A program made the translations under genes and the position numbers. The notes under the pieces were generated by a model, which saw nothing but the letters and a program-made list of their open reading frames with translations, was not told where the DNA came from and searched no databases. 64,000 nucleotides of DNA, taken from contig CP025776.1 of the NCBI GenBank assembly GCA_002886105.1, positions 2,232,001-2,296,000 on the forward strand, read 5' to 3'. Of the stretch, positions 25,694-37,854 are shown piece by piece (the stretch's first letter is position 1; each line of letters starts with the position of its first letter). The DNA comes from Enterobacter sp. EA-1 (lineage in GTDB: Bacteria > Pseudomonadota > Gammaproteobacteria > Enterobacterales > Enterobacteriaceae).

Positions 25694-26679
25694 TTACGCC
25701 AGATTGCGGCTGTGGAAGCGCTGGCGATATTCGCCGGGCGTCAGGTGAAGCTGGCGCTCAAAAATGCGCCGCAGATTAATGCTGCTGCCAAAACCACTGG
25801 CTTCGGCCACGCGCTCCAACGTGTCGCGGGTCTGCTCCGAGGGCGGTTGCGTGCCTCGGCCAGACGCGCTTCGGCAACATAGCGCGCAGGCGGCGCGCCG
25901 GTTTCTCGGGTGAAGACACGGGTGAAATTGCGCGGGCTCATTGCCACGCGTGCCGCCAGTTTCTCCACGGATAAATCCCCGGCCAGATTGGCGAGGATCC
26001 AGCTTTGCAACTCGCTGATAGGCCCGCTGCTGTTGGCAGGCTGCAGATGAAAACGGCTGAACTGCAACTGCCCTCCGGGGCGATGCAGGTACATCACCAG
26101 ATCCTGCGCCACATCGCGGGCGAGGGTAAAACCATAGTCGTCTTCCACCAGCGCCAGCGTCAGGTCAAAGCCGGAGCTGACGCCACCGGAGGTCCATACC
26201 GGGCCGTCCTGGATATAGAGCGGGCCATGTTCGACCTGTACGCGGGGAAGCGCGTTTGCAGGGTGTCCAACAGCCGCCAGTGGCTGGTAGCGCGACGCCC
26301 GTCGAGCAAGCCCGCTTGTGCCAACAGCATGGCGCCGCCGCAAATGGGAAACCACCCGCCGGGCATGGGGAGCGGCAAGCCGCAGCCAGTCCACCACCGC
26401 GGTGCCTTCTTCTTCATCCATACCGCGGCCGGTGATCATGATGGTATCCCGGGGCTCGCGGGGATCAAGTTGCGGCAGCCGGAAGTCAGCCAGCAGGTTT
26501 AACCCGGACTGACCATGAATGACCCTCGGGTGGGGCTGTGTGGTGGCGAGGGTGATTTGGTAGCGTGGCTGAGATGCGCCATCCGTATGCAGCCGGTTGG
26601 CCTGCATCAGAATATCGGCGACACCCGCGGCTTCGAACAGCATGCCGCCATCAGGGACAATAATCAGAAATGTTTTCAT
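25694..26679 (-). CDS. GlxA-family AraC-type transcriptional regulator, frameshifted
   Basis: The N-terminal half is a DJ-1/PfpI-like domain (MKTFLIIVPDGGMLFEAAGV, DTIMITGRGMDEEEG, SGGVSSGFDLTLALVEDDYG). The C-terminal half is an AraC DNA-binding domain (ILANLAGDLSVEKLAARVAM, SPRNFTRVFTRETGAPPARY, ending LTPGEYRQRFHSRNLA after correction). About 327 residues fits the GlxA/FtrA group. Indels lie near 25780-25855, 26250 and 26355. It is transcribed toward gap, with a 79-bp gap; the target is unknown. Confidence 0.83.
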
Positions 26680-26762
26680 GTCCTGAAAAGTACGCCAATA
26701 ACATTATAAGTCAACAGATGTGACGTCGACATTGTGACGAGGGCGCGCAGGGCACGAAAAAA

Positions 26763-26786
26763 TACCCGGAATGTGCATTCCGGGTA
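26763..26786 (-). terminator. Rho-independent terminator of the small gene at 26818-27061
   Basis: TACCCGGAATG and CATTCCGGGTA form an 11-bp stem with a two-base loop. On the minus strand it is followed by a T-run (the A-run at 26757-26762). Confidence 0.8.
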
Positions 26787-26817
26787 AGCACAACAAGGCA
26801 CGACACACATCCGTTAA

Positions 26818-27061
26818 TTATTCGTGGCGATCGCCGGGTTGTTTGCGATTCGCCATGGTGGTAACCAGATACTGCTGTACAGGATCAAGCTGTAAACCTG
26901 CATTCTCCTCATCAAGCTGCGGGCTGCTTGCTTCATTGCCGGTAACAAAGGGTTTATAAAGACGGTCATGTTCGAATTCGTCCGAGGATTAACCAGCCGA
27001 CTTCCGTACTGGCGCGTTGGTTAACGAGGACGTTTCTGACGCGTTTAAGTTTGTTCTGCAT
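26818..27061 (-). CDS. Small hypothetical protein (~80 aa), frameshifted
   Basis: A GGAGGAAA ribosome binding site precedes MQNKLKRVRNVLVNQRASTE. After an indel near 26985 the reading continues as a charged, soluble protein: DEFEHDRLYKPFVTGNEASS, PQLDEENAGLQLDPVQQYLV, ending NRKQPGDRHE. It has its own terminator. I do not recognise the family. The neighbourhood of KGG-type stress genes suggests a stress-related role, which is inference. Confidence 0.6.
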
Positions 27062-27248
27062 GCGATTTCCTCCACCGGCACAGGCATCTGCGTCTGTTTC
27101 CTCGGCTGCTTCTGAGGCCCTCCACCGAAAGCAACGCCGACAGTGCTGGTTTTAACTGTTCAGCACTGTTAATCATTTTGGGGCGGATAATATTGCCGGA
27201 TGGGGGGCAAAAATACCATTCCAGAAACAGGGTTATCAGATTAATCAT
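27045..27248 (-). CDS. Possible small hypothetical protein
   Basis: A 67-codon frame starts MINLITLFLEWYFCPPSGNI and contains MINSAEQLKPALSALLSVEG. It overlaps the beginning of the following small gene by 17 bp. No good ribosome binding site precedes it and the C-terminal part is Arg-rich, which looks like an off-frame translation, so an indel may lie near 27125. Weak support. Confidence 0.28.
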   Translation of the reverse strand: MINLITLFLEWYFCPPSGNIIRPKMINSAEQLKPALSALLSVEGLRSSRGNRRRCLCRWRKSHAEQT

Positions 27249-27421
27249 GACTGTCCGGTAACTTTATATTTATGCCGGTTAATTATTGAGGATTTAAATC
27301 TTAAACGGATGACTGAATTGTCCCGCGTTTAATCATATCCTCAATTTCACATCATTAGCGAGCCAAAGCTGGCTCGCTGGTGACGAATCAATACCTGAGT
27401 AAAAATAACATCAAGCGTAAA

Positions 27422-27600
27422 TTAATCGCCTGATTTACGACCACCGCCGTGGCTATTCTGACCGCCTTTTTGCCTGCTTCGGAAGCACGTTGCGGGTCAT
27501 GTTTAAAATTCCCGCCACTGTTTTGCCCGCCTTTTCGGCCCGCTTCTGCTCTTTTACGATCTACAGCGAAATTACCTGACCCGCCACGATGTTCAGCCAT
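27422..27600 (-). CDS. KGG-repeat stress-induced protein (YciG-like)
   Basis: MAEHRGGSGNFAVDRKRAEA followed by GRKGGQNSGGNFKHDPQRAS and, after restoring one base near 27463, AGKKGGQNSHGGGRKSGD. The repeated [KR]GG(Q)NSGG units are those of YciG/conidiation-specific con-10-type proteins: small, hydrophilic, Gly-rich proteins induced by general stress or stationary phase. About 59 residues. A close paralogue lies at 57859-58040. The 270 bp upstream hold no other gene and presumably a sigma-S promoter, which I could not pinpoint. Confidence 0.8.
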
Positions 27601-27954
27601 AATATTTCTCCCGTATTGTTGATGAAATAAACAGCATGGTGTTTTGAGGTATGCCGTTGTGGTTCGGAAATAAATCTAGTCACACTTCCTGAATAGTCAA
27701 ACGAGGCATTCTGGAAAGATTTTTCTAATACTTACTGAGTACCTGAATGTTAATTGAACAAAGCTGTATTTTATCTGTACCTTTAAAATAAAGCACTTAG
27801 GGAAATTCTATAAAAATGGCGTCATCAAGAGCGTGATTGTTCCGTTTTTTGTGTCTGGCAGGAGGGGGGATTGCGCTTTTTTGTTGACATAAATTTACGT
27901 TTTATGCGGAAAAATATCATTTTTTCTAATGTTTTTAGGATAACTCTTAAAGAG

Positions 27955-28100
27955 CCTGCCACGCGGTGGCGAGCCGTTTGGCTCGAAAAGAGCAGGGCGA
28001 CTACTGTTAGATCTCATAACGGATACGTCACTCCACAAATGGCCGACGCAGCGCCGTCGGCAGGCATACTGCAGGCGGATGACCTCATCGGAGTGTACGT
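27955..28100 (+). ncRNA. Structured 5' leader of the formate dehydrogenase operon, possible Moco riboswitch
   Basis: The leader folds by eye into two parts. The first has CCTGC (27955-27959) pairing with GCAGG (27992-27996), enclosing GCCAC/GTGGC and CGAGCC/GGCTCG hairpins. The second has ACGTCACTCC (28025-28034) pairing with GGAGTGTACGT (28090-28100), enclosing GCCGACG/CGTCGGC (28042-28048, 28055-28061) and the stretch GGCGGATGACCTCAT. It ends 25 bp before the ATG, so it could hide the ribosome binding site. Moco RNA motifs occur upstream of molybdenum enzyme genes, and the downstream gene is one. The match to the Moco consensus is from memory and must be tested. Confidence 0.5.
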
Positions 28101-28125
28101 ACATGACTGTTTGGTGAGGAAGCAA

Positions 28126-31116
28126 AATGAGCCTGCAAAAATGTACTGTCATCTATGACGGTAAGGCGTTGGTTGGCACTGGCGGATATCCCGCTGATCG
28201 ACTTTCTGGAGAGCTGCAATATTACATTGCCGCATGTCTGTTACCACCCGGCGCTGGCACCGCTCCAGACCTGTGATGTCTGTTGGGTGGAACAACAGGG
28301 AAAACGGGTGCGCGGGTGTACGCTGCGTAGTCAGGAAGGGATGGTCCTCAACTCGGTTGATGAACAGGCCCGTGCGGCCCGTGAAGAGGGGATGGATCGC
28401 CTGCTGGCTAAGCACGAACTTTACTGCACCGTCTGCGAACACAACACCGGCGATTGCACGTTGCATAACACCATGGTGGATATGCACATTCCCATTCAAC
28501 GCTACGCCTACCAGCGTAAACCCTATGTCAAAGACGACTCCAACCCGTTTTATACCTACGATCCCGATCAGTGCATCCTCTGCGGTCGCTGTGTCGATGC
28601 CTGCCAAAACGTAGAAGTTAATGAAACGCTGAGTATCGACTTCACCCGGGATCATCCACGGGTACTCTGGGATGGCGGCGATCGCATTGCGGGTTCAAGC
28701 TGTGTGAGTTGCGGTCATTGCGTCACGGTATGCCCCTGTAACGCGTTACTGGAGAAAAGCATGCAGCCGGATGCCGGTCCTTTTACCTCCATGCCTGCTT
28801 CGCTAAAGCGTCCATTAATCGATATTGTCAAAACGCTGGAAAATGCCACCGGCGCGGAGATCATCTCCGGGATTTCGGTCATTGACACAACGTTACGCCA
28901 ACAAGAGATCAAACGAACAAAAACCGTCTGCACCTACTGCGGCGTCGGGTGCAGTTTTGAAATGTGGACACGTGACCGGCATTTACTGAAGGTGCAACCC
29001 GTGACGGATGCGCCGGTCAATGGCATCTCAACCTGTGTAAAAGGGAAGTTCGCACGGGATTTTATTAACAGCCCTCAACGTCTGACCACGCCGTTGATCC
29101 GCGAAAACGATCGTTTTCGTCCGGCAAGTTGATGAAGCGTTGGCGCTTGTCGCCCGCAAATTACTGGCGACCCGCGACCAGTACGGTCCGGACAGTATCG
29201 GTTTTATTGGTTCAAGCAAGGGCAGCAATGAAGAAGCCTACCTGACGCAGAAAATCGCCCGCGCGATTATTGGCACCAACAGCGTCGATAACTCCTCACG
29301 CTATTGTCAGAACCCGGCCACAGAAGGACTGTTTCGTACAGTGGGCTATGGAGGTGATGCCGGCACCGTTGCCGATCTGGTCCGGTGCGGATCTGGTGGT
29401 GATAGTCGGCAGCAACACGGCGGAAAATCACCCGGTGATCGCTGCCAGACTCAAAGCCGCCAAAAAACACCACGGCCAGAAATGGCTGGTGGTGGATCCG
29501 CGTCGTCATGAAATGGCGGAACGCGCTGATGCGTATCTGCGCATTCGGCCGGGTACGGATCTGGTGTGGGCCTCCGCGATGGCGCGCTACATGTTTGACC
29601 ATGGCTATGCGGATGACGCCTTTCTTGCGGCGCGCGGGTGAATCAGGTCGCGGAGTACCGCCAGTCACTGGCACCCTTCACCCTTGACTACGCCGAGCAA
29701 ATCACAGGCTTGCAGGAAGACGCTCTGCGCGAGGCGGCCGAAATGATCGGCCATGCTGAACGGGTATGCATCATGTGGGCAATGGGCATCACCCAGCATA
29801 GTCATGGCGCAGATGCCAGCACCGCCTTGTCTAATTTGCTGTTGGTGACAGGCAATTACGGGCGTCCAGTGTACCGGAGGGTATCCGATGCGCGGACATA
29901 ATAATGTGCAAGGGGCCAGCGACTTTGGTTGCCTGAAAAATTTCTACCCCCGGCTATGAACCCGTTAGCGACCCGCAGGTACGAAACAAATGGGCAAATG
30001 CCGGGGCGTCCCCGCTGAGCACCTGTCGCTAAAAGTGGGGCAGGATAATTTTATGATGGTGGAGATGGCGCGCAGCGACACGATCCGCGCCATGTATGTG
30101 ATTGGTGAAGAGACGGCGTTTTCAGATGCGGACGCAGAAAACGTGCATCAGGGGTTTACCAACCTTGATTTCCGGTGGTTCAGGATCTGTTTCTCAGTCG
30201 CACCGCGCAATATGCCGACGTAGTGTTACCGGGCTGCCCGAGCGTTGAAAAGAGGGCACTTTCGTCAATACCGAACGGCGGATCCAGCACTTCTCAGCGG
30301 TGATGACGCCGTTAGGGGAGAGCCGACCCGACTGGCTGATCTTAACCCAACTGGCGGCCTGTATGGGGCATGATTGGGGATATCGTCACCCGGGCGAAAT
30401 TATGGCTGAAGCGGCCGCTATAGCGGAGAGTTTTGCCGGCGTCAGTTATGCGCGGCTGGAAGGATGGAAGTCGCAAATCTGGCCGGTCAGCGCAGATGGC
30501 AGCAGCACGCCGTTGCTCTACACGGAGCGTTTTAACACGGCGGATGGGCGCGCCACGCTCTTTCCCTTATGCTGGCAGCCGCCAGCGGAAGAGCCGGATG
30601 CGTTGTATGATTTGACGCTCAATAACGGTCGTATGCTGGAGCATTTCCAGTCCACCAACCAGAGCGGGCAGGGAGGGCGTACCACCGTGCTTTCACCACA
30701 CTGGTATGTGGAAGTCAGCCCGGAACTGGCGGCCGCGCGCAGCCTCAACGAGGGTGACTGGGTGCGGCTGATTTCGCGGCGTGGCACGCAGGAGCTCCCC
30801 TGTAGTGGTGACCGATCGCGTGCAGGGCCATGTGCTGTTTATCTCCATTCATCAGGGCAAAGATGGGGTCAATGCACTGACGGGCGAGCACCATGATCCC
30901 GCCGTTAATACACCTGCCTATAAAGAAGTGGCAGTTCGTCTGGAGCCTGTCGACCGTCCCCCTTTCGCTGACCCGCTGCCGAAACATAATTTCCGCCATG
31001 GCAAACGCACGCCCATCGACAAGGTGCCCGTGGAGGACAAGTGGCAGCGCAGTGATTACGTTGAACCCCGGCAACAGCCACTCATCCGGAGAAATGTTAA
31101 TGGCGAAAGCAATTGA
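28126..31116 (+). CDS. Molybdopterin formate dehydrogenase, FdhF/YjgC-like (Cys form), frameshifted
   Basis: The reconstructed protein of about 990 residues has an N-terminal 2Fe-2S ferredoxin domain (HVCYHPALAPLQTCDVCWVE), a His-Cys3 4Fe-4S segment (LYCTVCEHNTGDCTLHN), two 4Fe-4S clusters (CILCGRCVDACQN and CVSCGHCVTVCPCNAL), and a molybdopterin oxidoreductase domain (CTYCGVGCSFEM ... GISTCVKGKFARDF). The residue that is Sec in E. coli FdhH is Cys here (SSRYCQNPATEGLFRTVGYG). This is the B. subtilis YrhE/YjgC type of cytoplasmic enzyme. A GAGGAAG site precedes the ATG at 28126. Indels occur at about 28180, 29130, 29382, 29640, 29875-29955, 30170, 30250 and 30800. The stop overlaps the DUF1641 gene. 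Confidence 0.88.
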
Positions 31117-31578
31117 TTATGAGCCGGAACCGGCAAAAATTGGCCCGGATGCCCATGAGGAACTGGAGCGATTACTGGAAACGCTGCATCAGCATGGCGT
31201 TCTGCGACTGGCAAACGATCTGGTCGCCGCCAATAACGCCGTGGCAAAGGTGCTGGTGCAGGGATTACAGCGGGAAGGCACGCTGAATGTTATGCAGAAT
31301 ATCTCCGTGATCATGCTGGCGCTTTCCAGCCTCCCGCCGGAGAACGTCTACAAACTGGCGTTTGGTTTGCGCGATATGGCGGATGCGCTCAGCGAGCAGG
31401 ACACGAGCAGCGAAGAGAAAGCACCGGGTCTGCAGGGGCGTGGAAGATGTTGCAGGATGATGAGCTCTGGCAAGCGCTAACGCCGCTGTTCAGGGGTATG
31501 CGCGCGTTTTCCCGGCGTATGGCGCAACCCGTGGATAAACCGATTTCGGCCTATACCGGCAAGTCCAGCGACGCGTGA
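31100..31578 (+). CDS. DUF1641 protein, partner of the formate dehydrogenase, frameshifted
   Basis: The 159-residue protein starts MAKAIDYEPEPAKIGPDAHE (an ATG two codons upstream is also possible). It contains LRLANDLVAANNAVAKVLVQ and TLNVMQNISVIMLALSSLPP, matching DUF1641 (B. subtilis YrhD). In Firmicutes DUF1641 proteins are encoded with FdhF-like enzymes and have been described as the membrane-side partner passing electrons to quinone. One indel lies near 31438. The start overlaps the fdh stop, and its TGA overlaps the oxidase start, so the three are translationally coupled. Confidence 0.8.
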
Positions 31579-32959
31579 TGAGCCCGGAAACCGCTCTGCT
31601 GCTGGCGCGAAGCCAGTTCGCCTTTACCATCGGTTTTCATATTGTGCTGGCGGCGTTTACCCTTGGCCTCGCGCAGTGGCTGCTGTTTCTCGAAGCCATG
31701 TGGCTCTGGCGCAAACAGCCTGTCTGGCTTGCGTTGTGGCGTTACTGGAGCAAGATTTTCGCGCTTAACGTGGCGATGGGTGTGGTCACCGGCGTGGTGA
31801 TGGAGTTCGCATTTGGTACCAACTGGAGTGGCCTCGCCAGCCGCGCGGGTGCCGTGTTAGGGGCCAATGATGTATATGGAAGTGCTGGTGGCCTTTTCCT
31901 CGAAGCCGGGTTTATGGGCGTGGTGTTGTTCGGCATGGGAAAGGTCCGCCCGTGGGTCCATTTTATGGCGACGACCGTTGTCGCGTTGGGCTCTCTGTTC
32001 AGTGCATTCTGGATCCCGGCCGCCAACTCCCTGGATGCAAACGCCGGATGGCGTGATTCAGGCGGCTGATGGGCGCTTTATTCCCGTGGACTGGCTGGCA
32101 GCCATCATTACTCCCTCTTTTCCACTGGCGCATGGCGCACATGGTGGTGGCTGCGATGCTCGGTACGGCATGCCCTCGGTCGCCGCCTGCGGTGCATGGC
32201 ATCTGCTGCGCGATGAGCGGCATCCGGCGGCGCGCCAGATGTTCTCTTTGTCCCTGTGGCTGCTGGTGGTGATGACGCCGGTGCAAATCGTGTTAGGGGA
32301 CCTGCATGGCGAAAATACCCGCGACCATCAACCGATTAAACTGGCGGCCATGGAGGAACATGGGATCCGCCGCCGCGGCGCAGGCGAGCCGATGCGGCTG
32401 TTTGCCGTGCCGGATATGGCGCAGCGCCGTAATCATTGGGAGGTGGCTATTCCGGATATTGGCTCGCTCTATTTACGCCACAATCTTACGGGACGGATCC
32501 ACAACCTCAACCACTATCCGCCAGAGGATCTTCCCCCTCGGGTGCCGGGGGTGTTCTGGTTATTTCGCATTATGGTCGGTCTGGGTCTGCTGATGCTGGC
32601 GGCGGGAATTGCCGGACTGGTGGTGCGGCTGCGTGGTCGGTTGTGGCGGGCGCGGTGGTTACAGTGGTCGATGGTGCTGATGGCACCCGCTGGGTTCACC
32701 GCCATGCTGGCGGGTTAGAGTCACGGAAATCGGCCGTCAACCGTGGGTTGTGTACGGTTTGCTTCGTACGGCGCATAGCGTTTCGCCTGTTTCACCCGCA
32801 CTGGTGCTCGGCTCTCTGGTGGTGATTATTGTGGTCTATCTGGCGCTGTTTGCGCTGGGGCTGTGGTTTTTATTGCGCCTGATGTCGCAACCGCCGCATC
32901 CGGATGAAGAGGGTGTGATGCCGGATGTTGCTCTTCGCAGCGGGGCGGGGAGCACTTGA
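31578..32959 (+). CDS. cioA: Cytochrome bd-type (cyanide-insensitive) quinol oxidase subunit I, frameshifted
   Basis: Subunit I reduces O2 with electrons from quinol. The protein of about 460 residues has LLLARSQFAFTIGFHIVLAA (heme-ligand His), MGVVTGVVMEFAFGTNWSGL, FFLEAGFMGVVLFGMGKVRP, a short Q-loop (VLGDLHGENTRDHQPIKLAA) and WVVTEIGRQPWVVYGLLRTA. The short Q-loop places it with CioA/AppC-like oxidases rather than E. coli CydA. It starts at the overlap with the DUF1641 stop; GTG at 31575 is an alternative. Indels are near 31862, 31895, 32040, 32133, 32178, 32360 and 32715. It is distinct from a second copy at 55286-56643. Confidence 0.87.
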
Positions 32960-32961
32960 CC

Positions 32962-33946
32962 ATGCAAGAAATCGGGGGCTTTCCTACGGCGAGATACTTT
33001 CCGCCGCGGCGCTGGCGATCAGTTTATGGATTTATCTCCTGCTTGATGGCACGGACTTAGGCGTCGGTATGCTTTGCGCCTTCCAGCGCAGCCCGAAGGC
33101 GCGGCATATCATCAATCTTTCGCTGCTGCCGGTGTGGGATGGGAATGAAACCGGCTGGTGCTGACGGTTGGCGCGTTGCTCGGTTTGTTTCCGCTGGCGT
33201 ATGGCATTGTGCTTAGCGCGCTGTATGTGCCGGTGTTTATGATGCTGCTGGCGCTGGTCGTGCGGGAATGGCGATTGAGTATCGTCACTATGCGCCGAGT
33301 CTGTTCGACACGTTGCTGGTCGTCGGTTCGCTGCTCACCGCGCTGACGCAGGGTATCATCTTCGGCACGCTGCTTCAGGGCATTCCAACCGATGGGCAGC
33401 ACTATACCGGCAATGGTGTGGAGTGGCTGCGTCCTTTTCCTCTCTATTGCGGCATGGCGCTGGCATCAGGTTATTGCGTGATGGGGGCCGGTTGGTTGAT
33501 TTGGCGCTGCACTGGCGAACTGGAAGTGTGGGGGCGACACATGATCCGCTGGCTGGTCGTACTTGCGGGTGTATTGCTTGGTGGTCTCCTCGGCATGGAG
33601 CACGCGGCTGCCGACCGGGGGGAGGCGAGCATTGGCGACACCTGTGGCTCTGGTTGCCGTTGGCGATCGCTGCACTGTCGGCGGCAGCGATGTTGGCATT
33701 CGGCCTGCTACGGCGCTGGGCTTTTGTTCCGCTGGCAAGTGTGTTGGTGATGGCCAGTTGCGCTTTTATCGCCCTGATAGCCGCCGTTTTCCCGTGGATT
33801 GTTCCGCCGACGCTCACCCTTCACCGGGCTGTTGCGCCTGCGTCAACCCAGCGCTTTCTGCTACTGGCTTTTGCCATCCTGACGCCGATTACGCTGCTTT
33901 ACAACACCGGGCATTTCGCATTTTTAGTGGGAAAATTTCGGGTTAG
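32962..33946 (+). CDS. cioB: Cytochrome bd-type quinol oxidase subunit II, frameshifted
   Basis: Subunit II (about 330 residues) starts two bases after cioA. It has ALAISLWIYLLLDGTDLGVG, LLPVWDGNETG, FPLAYGIVLSALYVPVFMML, GTLLQGIPTDGQHYTGNGVE and a C-terminal YNTGHFAFFSGKISG after one T is restored. The GTDLGVG and WDGNETG motifs are diagnostic for CydB/CioB. The stop at 33946 follows from the family end; without the correction the frame would run into the next gene. Indels lie near 32983, 33158, 33268, 33615 and 33922. Confidence 0.86.
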
Positions 33947-34018
33947 TTTCCAGAAATCGGTCTATAAAGTAAGGGCGAGAATCTTAACCGGTGCAGTCAC
34001 CCTGCACGGAGATGTTTC

Positions 34019-34228
34019 ATGGCTATAGCAAAAGCGTATAATTTAAAGCAGGCATATCAAATGATTAGCTCAGGAAAGCACACTGAAGTCGAGCTGGCGT
34101 TTGATGTCGATGCCGATGCGTTTTTTATGTTATCGACAAATTACGGCATGACCGGGGCGAAAATTACCCGTCGCGATAATCATTTTGTGCTGCGGCTCGA
34201 AGCGGAAGCGTCCTCTGCTTCCCACTGA
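34019..34228 (+). CDS. Small hypothetical protein at the end of the fdh-cio operon
   Basis: An intact 69-codon gene with a GGAG site seven bases before the ATG. The protein starts MAIAKAYNLKQAYQMISSGK and continues through VELAFDVDADAFFMLSTNYG to a charged end. It has no membrane segment and no Cys pairs. I do not recognise the family. Its position 72 bp after cioB, in the same direction, suggests it belongs to the respiratory operon. Confidence 0.6.
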   Translation: MAIAKAYNLKQAYQMISSGKHTEVELAFDVDADAFFMLSTNYGMTGAKITRRDNHFVLRLEAEASSASH

Positions 34229-34495
34229 GTGACGACGGTTGTTGGTAAGTATTACCTTCGGGTGGCAATGTGTGAGCATCGCCGTCCGAAAACAGTTTTT
34301 CCCCCATCTTTGGGGCTGTCATCTCTGCGTTACATTGATGCCGTTAAATAACCACGAGCCCCGCCACTGACACTGCTTCATCCGGCTTATGGCTTCATTG
34401 GTTGTTACCTCATCTTTACGCCAGCCGGTTTGCGGGCGTACACAAACTCGTTATCTGTCATTGTTCCCGGCCATGTGCCGGATTTTTTTTATCGA
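34229..34495. other. Intergenic region, no gene seen
   Basis: This 267-bp gap separates the operon end from the convergent TetR gene. CCCCATCTTTGGGG at about 34299-34312 can form a short stem and may end the operon. Nothing else stands out. Confidence 0.3.
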
Positions 34496-35085
34496 TCAAC
34501 GAGCACGAAGACCACTGGCCAGTTGCGTGAAGGCATCGATGACTTTGGGCAGCGTGGCCTGCGGATCCTCGCTGGCGGCTACCCACAGGGCAGCATTGAG
34601 TGCCGCGCCATTAAGCAAACGGGCAGCGGCCTCCACGTCGACGGGGTTCATTATGCCATCACGCACCATTTCGCTTACCGCTTCCCGCGTGGCCTGTAAA
34701 CAGGCATTCTGGCTGGGCCAGCGCGAGGGATCGCCAAGAAAAGCAGGGCCATCCAGCAGCACAATGCGCTGCACTTCAGCATCCAGCGCCATTTCGATAT
34801 AAGCGATGCCTTCCGCCAGCAGCCTTTCCCGAGGGAGGAGATCTCTGCCGCCCGGTTTCTGGCGCGTAATGCCATTTCGCTGTCCAGTTGGGCGACAACG
34901 GCGGCGAGCAATCCCTGTTTATCACCAAAATTATGATACAGCGCGCCACGTGTCAGCCCGACACTGGCGGTTAATTCGTCCATGGATGCGGCGGCAAATC
35001 CTTTCTCCGCAAATGCCTTACGGGCGGCGGTAACCAGTTTGCTGCGGTTCTCTTCCATCGTTTCAGCGCGACGTTTGGCGGCCAT
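34496..35085 (-). CDS. TetR/AcrR-family transcriptional regulator, frameshifted
   Basis: The N-terminal DNA-binding domain reads SKLVTAARKAFAEKGFAAAS, MDELTASVGLTRGALYHNFG, typical of TetR repressors. The ligand-binding half ends ALWVAASEDPQATLPKVIDA, FTQLASGLRAR. About 196 residues. An AGGAGAG site precedes ATG at 35085. One indel lies near 34840. It is divergent from a RidA-family gene, with three operator-like dyads between them, so it probably represses both. Confidence 0.85.
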
Positions 35086-35103
35086 ACTCTCTCCTGTATT
35101 CAA

Positions 35104-35168
35104 ATACGCATCGTATGTGAATTGACATACGCCGCGTATGTGTGTTCTATTTCACATACGGCGTGTAT
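35104..35168. promoter_or_regulatory. Three operator-like dyads between tetR and ridA genes
   Basis: ATACGCATCGTAT (about 35104-35116), ACATACGCCGCGTATGT (35125-35141) and ACATACGGCGTGTAT (about 35154-35168) are variants of one ATACG-N3-CGTAT palindrome. Such repeated dyads in a divergent TetR promoter are the expected operators. Confidence 0.72.
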
Positions 35169-35229
35169 ATTAAATCATTGCTGCCCGCCGTGCATCCGTC
35201 CTTAACCGGCTATCAGCTAAAGGTGACTT

Positions 35230-35623
35230 ATGATATTGCGTGAACCCATTTTCCCCGCTAACCGCCATGCGCTGTATGAGGAGCATGGTTATTCCGCGGC
35301 AATACGCTCCGGCGATTTAGTGTTTGTCTCCGGTCAGGTTGGCAGCCGCAGCGATGGCAGCCCGGAACCGGATTTTGCCGCACAGGTGCGACTCGCGTTC
35401 GATAATTTACAGGCCACGCTGGCTGCCGCCGGTTGTTCGCTGGATGACATTATCGATGTCACCACGTTTCATACCGATCCTGAAAATCAGTTTGCGACGA
35501 TTATGCAAGTGAAACAGGCGATATTTCCGCAGCCGCCGTACCCCAACTGGACGGCAGTCGGCGTCACACCGGCTTGCGGGGTTTGATTTTGAAATCAAGG
35601 TGATTGCCCGCATGCCGTCATAA
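35230..35623 (+). CDS. RidA/YjgF-family protein, frameshifted near the end
   Basis: Rid proteins hydrolyse reactive enamine/imine intermediates. The 130-residue protein has LREPIFPANRHALYEEHGYS, GDLVFVSGQVGSRSDGSPEP, FDNLQATLAAAGCSLDDIID and PNWTAVGV, and ends FEIKVIARMPS after one restored base near 35575. The catalytic Arg typical of RidA would lie in the VARMP/IARMP end. Start after an AAAGGTGA site. It is transcribed away from tetR and is the likely regulated target. Confidence 0.83.
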
Positions 35624-35625
35624 AA

Positions 35626-35660
35626 AAAGCCTGCGAAGCTTTTCAGGCATCGCAGGCTTT
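35626..35660. terminator. Bidirectional rho-independent terminator
   Basis: AAAGCCTGCGA (35626-35636) and TCGCAGGCTTT (35650-35660) pair, with an A-run before and a T-run at the end. It separates ridA from the convergent katG. Confidence 0.88.
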
Positions 35661-35661
35661 A

Positions 35662-37854
<2,193 letters not shown>

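Noticed and set aside
27855-27880. CTGGCAGGAGGGGGGATTGCG as a sigma-54 promoter for the formate dehydrogenase
   Set aside because: GG and GC are separated by 14 bases instead of 10. Even allowing errors in the G-run the spacing would need four bases removed, so I do not call it.
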